Shown here: positions 5,467 to 7,896 of the stretch, piece by piece
Numbering within the stretch: position 1 is the stretch's first letter
How the letters are laid out: the number at the start of each line of letters is the position of its first letter
DNA from: Hippea sp.
Lineage (GTDB): Bacteria > Campylobacterota_A > Desulfurellia > Desulfurellales > Hippeaceae
Length of the DNA: 7,896 nucleotides
Assembly (NCBI GenBank): GCA_015486705.1
Contig: WFRG01000134.1
Coordinates: 1-7,896 of the forward strand
Direction of reading: 5' to 3'
The notes under the pieces: generated by a model
What the model was told of the DNA's origin: nothing
What the model saw: only the letters and a program-made list of their open reading frames with translations
Databases searched by the model: none
Position numbers and translations under genes: made by a program

Positions 5467-7364
5467 AAGTAGCAATTCTTTGGCACATGCACCAGCCGAG
5501 ATACGTAGACACACAGGGCAATATAGTTATGCCGTGGGTGTTTTTGCATGCCATAAAGGATTATTACGATATGTCGTACATTGCAAGTTTATACGGTGCA
5601 AAGGTGACTTTTAATCTGACGCCAATACTCATTGAGCAGATCAACATATACGCAAATGAGGGCATTTCAAAGGACGTTTTTCTCAATCTTTTGAAAAAGA
5701 GGGTTTCTGAGTTAACGGATAGGGAAAAACAAACGGTTGTTAGGTATTGCAAGAGTCCGAATTACAACACAATGATCAAGCCCTTTGCTTTATACGATAG
5801 GCTTTACAAAAAGGGTGAACTTACCGATGACGATATTGTTTCTCTTGAGGTGCGCTTCCTTTTGAGCTGGTGTGGGCGTTATTTGAGGGAAAACAGCGGT
5901 GTCGTTAAGGATCTTCTGAACAGAAGTGGCTATAGAGAGGAAGACAAAGCTGTTTTGTTGAATGAATTGGAGGCTTTTATACCCAAGATCTTGCCATATT
6001 ACAAGAAACTTTTAGATAGCGGCTTGATATCTATTACAACTACGCCCTACTACCATCCCATTCTGCCACTTTTAATTGATATGGATGTTGCAAGAAAGGC
6101 AAACAGTCAGACTGTTTTACCAAAAAACCACTTTTCATTAAAAGAAGACGCGATTTTGCACATAGAAAAGGCCAAAGAGCTATACGTAAAGACGTTTTCG
6201 AAAGAACCGAATGGTTTCTGGCCCGCTGAGGGTGGCGTAAGTAGGGAAACCATAGAGATGTTTATTGAGCATGGTTTGAGGTATGCTGCAACGGATGAGG
6301 CAATTTTAAAGAAGAGTTCTAATTTAGACCATTATAGGGTCTTTGAATACAAGGGCTTTAAGATGTTTTTTAGGGATACGCAACTAAGCAACCTCATTGG
6401 GTTTGACTATAAGTACTTATCCGAAGATGGGGCTGTTGGTGACTTTATCAAGAGATTAAAGGAAATTCAGGGCGATATTGTGTTTGTTATTCTGGATGGT
6501 GAAAATCCATGGGAATACTATAAAAACAACGGTTGGGATTTTTTGAATCTATTTTACAAAAGATTAGCAGATGAGTTCGAGCTTGTCACCTTTGATGAGG
6601 CAAGCGAAATGGATGCGGTTGAGCTAAGTAACGTTGAACCCGGTAGCTGGATTTTTGGGAATTTTAACACATGGGTGGGCAATGAAGAGAAAAACTTGGC
6701 GTGGGAGTTGCTCTTTCAGTCGCGCAAGGATTGTTTTAGACACGGATCTTTGGATGATAACATAAAGGAGCAGTTCTTGATAGCCGAGTCGAGCGACTGG
6801 TTCTGGTGGTACGGTGACGATCATTATACGCAATTTGAAAGGGAATTTGATGAGTTGTTTAGGGAAAATCTCATTGACATATACAGAAAGTTGAACATCC
6901 CACCGCCACAAAGCTTATTTAGGCCCATTGTGGGTTCTCTTGGTGCTTTAAACAGGGTGCAATTTCCAAAGGATGAGATAAATCCTACCATAGACGGCAA
7001 GATAACATCCTTCTTTGAATGGATCGATGCAGGGTTTGTGGATGAAAGGGTAGGGGATACGATGGGAAAGGGTTACACATTAATTGATGCTTTGTACTTT
7101 GGCGAAAACGACGATAAGTTTTTCATAAGGCTCGACGGTGATGTTAAGGGAAAGGATATTTTTGTCTTTGTAAATGATAGTAAGATTGAATATAATGGCG
7201 TTGTGGATGGGATTGCGGAAATTGAAATAGAAAAGACCAACCTGCCCGATGAGTTTGATTTGAAGATTGAGGTGTTTGAAAACGGAAGACTTTTACAGAT
7301 CTTGCCGTCAGTGCCCCTTTCCATTCAACTAAATACAGGTTACTACAAAAACTGGTACATTTAG
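5463..7364 (+). CDS. GH57 alpha-amylase/amylopullulanase-like glycoside hydrolase
   Basis: Retaining alpha-glucan-active enzyme of the COG1449 'alpha-amylase/alpha-mannosidase' GH57 type. It has 633 residues from ATG 5463. The (beta/alpha)7 barrel motifs appear in order: HMHQP (8-12), PYYHPILPLL (195-204), GFWPAEGG with the predicted nucleophile E256, ILDGENPWEYY with the predicted acid/base D345, and the later NTWVGNEEKN and SSDWFWWYGDDH (443-454). A helical region follows the barrel. From about residue 485 the C-terminus is beta-rich (including VGSLGALNRVQFP and TIDGKITSFFEWIDAG), consistent with a beta-sandwich, and of unassigned function. There is no signal peptide, so it should be cytoplasmic and act on stored or imported glucans. 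ATG 5463 forms an ATGA overlap with the previous stop and starts directly at the first strand. ATG 5451 would add four residues and is less likely. The exact specificity (amylase, pullulanase or both) cannot be read from the sequence. Confidence 0.88.
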   Translation: MKVAILWHMHQPRYVDTQGNIVMPWVFLHAIKDYYDMSYIASLYGAKVTFNLTPILIEQINIYANEGISKDVFLNLLKKRVSELTDREKQTVVRYCKSPNYNTMIKPFALYDRLYKKGELTDDDIVSLEVRFLLSWCGRYLRENSGVVKDLLNRSGYREEDKAVLLNELEAFIPKILPYYKKLLDSGLISITTTPYYHPILPLLIDMDVARKANSQTVLPKNHFSLKEDAILHIEKAKELYVKTFSKEPNGFWPAEGGVSRETIEMFIEHGLRYAATDEAILKKSSNLDHYRVFEYKGFKMFFRDTQLSNLIGFDYKYLSEDGAVGDFIKRLKEIQGDIVFVILDGENPWEYYKNNGWDFLNLFYKRLADEFELVTFDEASEMDAVELSNVEPGSWIFGNFNTWVGNEEKNLAWELLFQSRKDCFRHGSLDDNIKEQFLIAESSDWFWWYGDDHYTQFEREFDELFRENLIDIYRKLNIPPPQSLFRPIVGSLGALNRVQFPKDEINPTIDGKITSFFEWIDAGFVDERVGDTMGKGYTLIDALYFGENDDKFFIRLDGDVKGKDIFVFVNDSKIEYNGVVDGIAEIEIEKTNLPDEFDLKIEVFENGRLLQILPSVPLSIQLNTGYYKNWYI

Positions 7365-7366
7365 CG

Positions 7367-7896
7367 ATGCTTTTGTTTGGTATTCATCTTCATCAACCGC
7401 CGGATAATTTGAGAGAGGCCGTAGACAGGGCGTTTGAGTTGTGCTACATACCGCTTTTTGAAACGCTAAAAAAATACCCTGAGTTTAAGTTCTCTTTGCA
7501 CGTATCTGGCTGGCTGTTTGAAGAGATCAAAAACAGGTATAAGGAAGTTTTTGCTAACATAAAATATTTGCACGATATAGGCTCACTTGAACTATTAAGC
7601 GGGGGTTTCTATGAGCCTATTTTGGTTTCCATACCACAGGAGGATGCCGTTTTTCAAATAAAAAAGCTAAATGACTTCTTAATAGGTAATTTTGGAAGTA
7701 TACCGAAAGGATTATGGCTTGCAGAGAGGGTTTGGGATGATAGCGTTATACCGATTTTGTCAAGGTGCGGAATTGAGTATGTAATTGTTGATGATTATCA
7801 CTTCATCTGTGCAGGTTTTGAAAAGGATGAGTTGGACGGGTATTTTTTGAGTGAGAATAACGGTGATGTGGTTAAGATCTTTCCTATAGATAAGGA
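7367..7896 (+). CDS. GH57 4-alpha-glucanotransferase-like protein, N-terminal part (3' end outside window)
   Basis: N-terminal 176 residues of a second, distinct GH57 enzyme, open to the window end. Motifs: FGIHLHQPPDN (4-14), LLSGGFYEPIL (76-86) and the nucleophile region GLWLAERVWDD, where E120 lines up with the nucleophile (E123) of the Thermococcus litoralis 4-alpha-glucanotransferase. CGIEYVIVDDYHF (134-146) is also very close to that subfamily. The predicted reaction is transfer of alpha-1,4-glucan segments between chains (disproportionation); hydrolytic amylase activity is the alternative. The acid/base Asp and the beta-sandwich domains lie beyond the window. ATG 7367 is 2 nt after the previous stop and fits the family N-terminus. 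No Shine-Dalgarno is visible, so translation probably depends on coupling with the upstream GH57 gene. Confidence 0.86.
   Translation, partial: MLLFGIHLHQPPDNLREAVDRAFELCYIPLFETLKKYPEFKFSLHVSGWLFEEIKNRYKEVFANIKYLHDIGSLELLSGGFYEPILVSIPQEDAVFQIKKLNDFLIGNFGSIPKGLWLAERVWDDSVIPILSRCGIEYVIVDDYHFICAGFEKDELDGYFLSENNGDVVKIFPIDK

Overview
The window is moderately AT-rich and densely coded. It looks like a Gram-negative bacterium: a type II secretion gspE-gspF pair, compact same-strand operons, and two family-57 glycoside hydrolases (GH57) of the kind common in thermophilic and strictly anaerobic lineages. A sulfur-reducing Hippea/Desulfurella-like or Deferribacteres-like organism would fit, but this is a low-confidence guess from composition and gene content. 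There is no rRNA, tRNA, CRISPR array, insertion sequence or sign of recent transfer.

Left end (1-1889, + strand): the 3' part of gspE (ATPase) followed 2 nt later by complete gspF (inner-membrane platform). Both belong to the type II secretion/type IV pilus superfamily. The tail of GspF and the zinc-site spacing of GspE favour type II secretion. The usual next gene, the pseudopilin gspG, is absent.

Middle (1891-2496, - strand): a convergent gene for a TRIC/UPF0126-type membrane protein with a clear internal duplication. Its stop lies 1 nt from the gspF stop. The 175-bp gap upstream of it (2497-2671) holds two back-to-back sigma-70-like promoters. The leftward promoter would give a nearly leaderless mRNA. 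The rightward one has a perfect TTGACA box and gives a leader of about 92 nt containing a perfect 8-bp inverted repeat.

Right part (2672-7896, + strand): a tightly packed alpha-glucan (glycogen-type) operon of four genes. They are (1) an 86-residue free-standing CBM48/AMPK-beta-type glycogen-binding protein; (2) an 840-residue fusion of a sugar-1-phosphate nucleotidyltransferase, a left-handed beta-helix and a phosphohexomutase-like region whose catalytic loops all look degenerate; (3) a GH57 amylase/amylopullulanase-like hydrolase overlapping gene 2 by 4 nt (ATGA); and (4) a second GH57 protein resembling 4-alpha-glucanotransferase, cut by the window end. Together they suggest nucleotide-sugar supply for glucan synthesis plus glucan trimming and chain transfer on a storage polysaccharide, with the small CBM protein perhaps tethering enzymes to the granule. 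The pathway role is inferred from families and gene order. The individual families are recognisable, and I see no evidence of a wholly new system. The most notable points are the apparent mutase pseudoenzyme and the single-domain CBM protein leading the operon.
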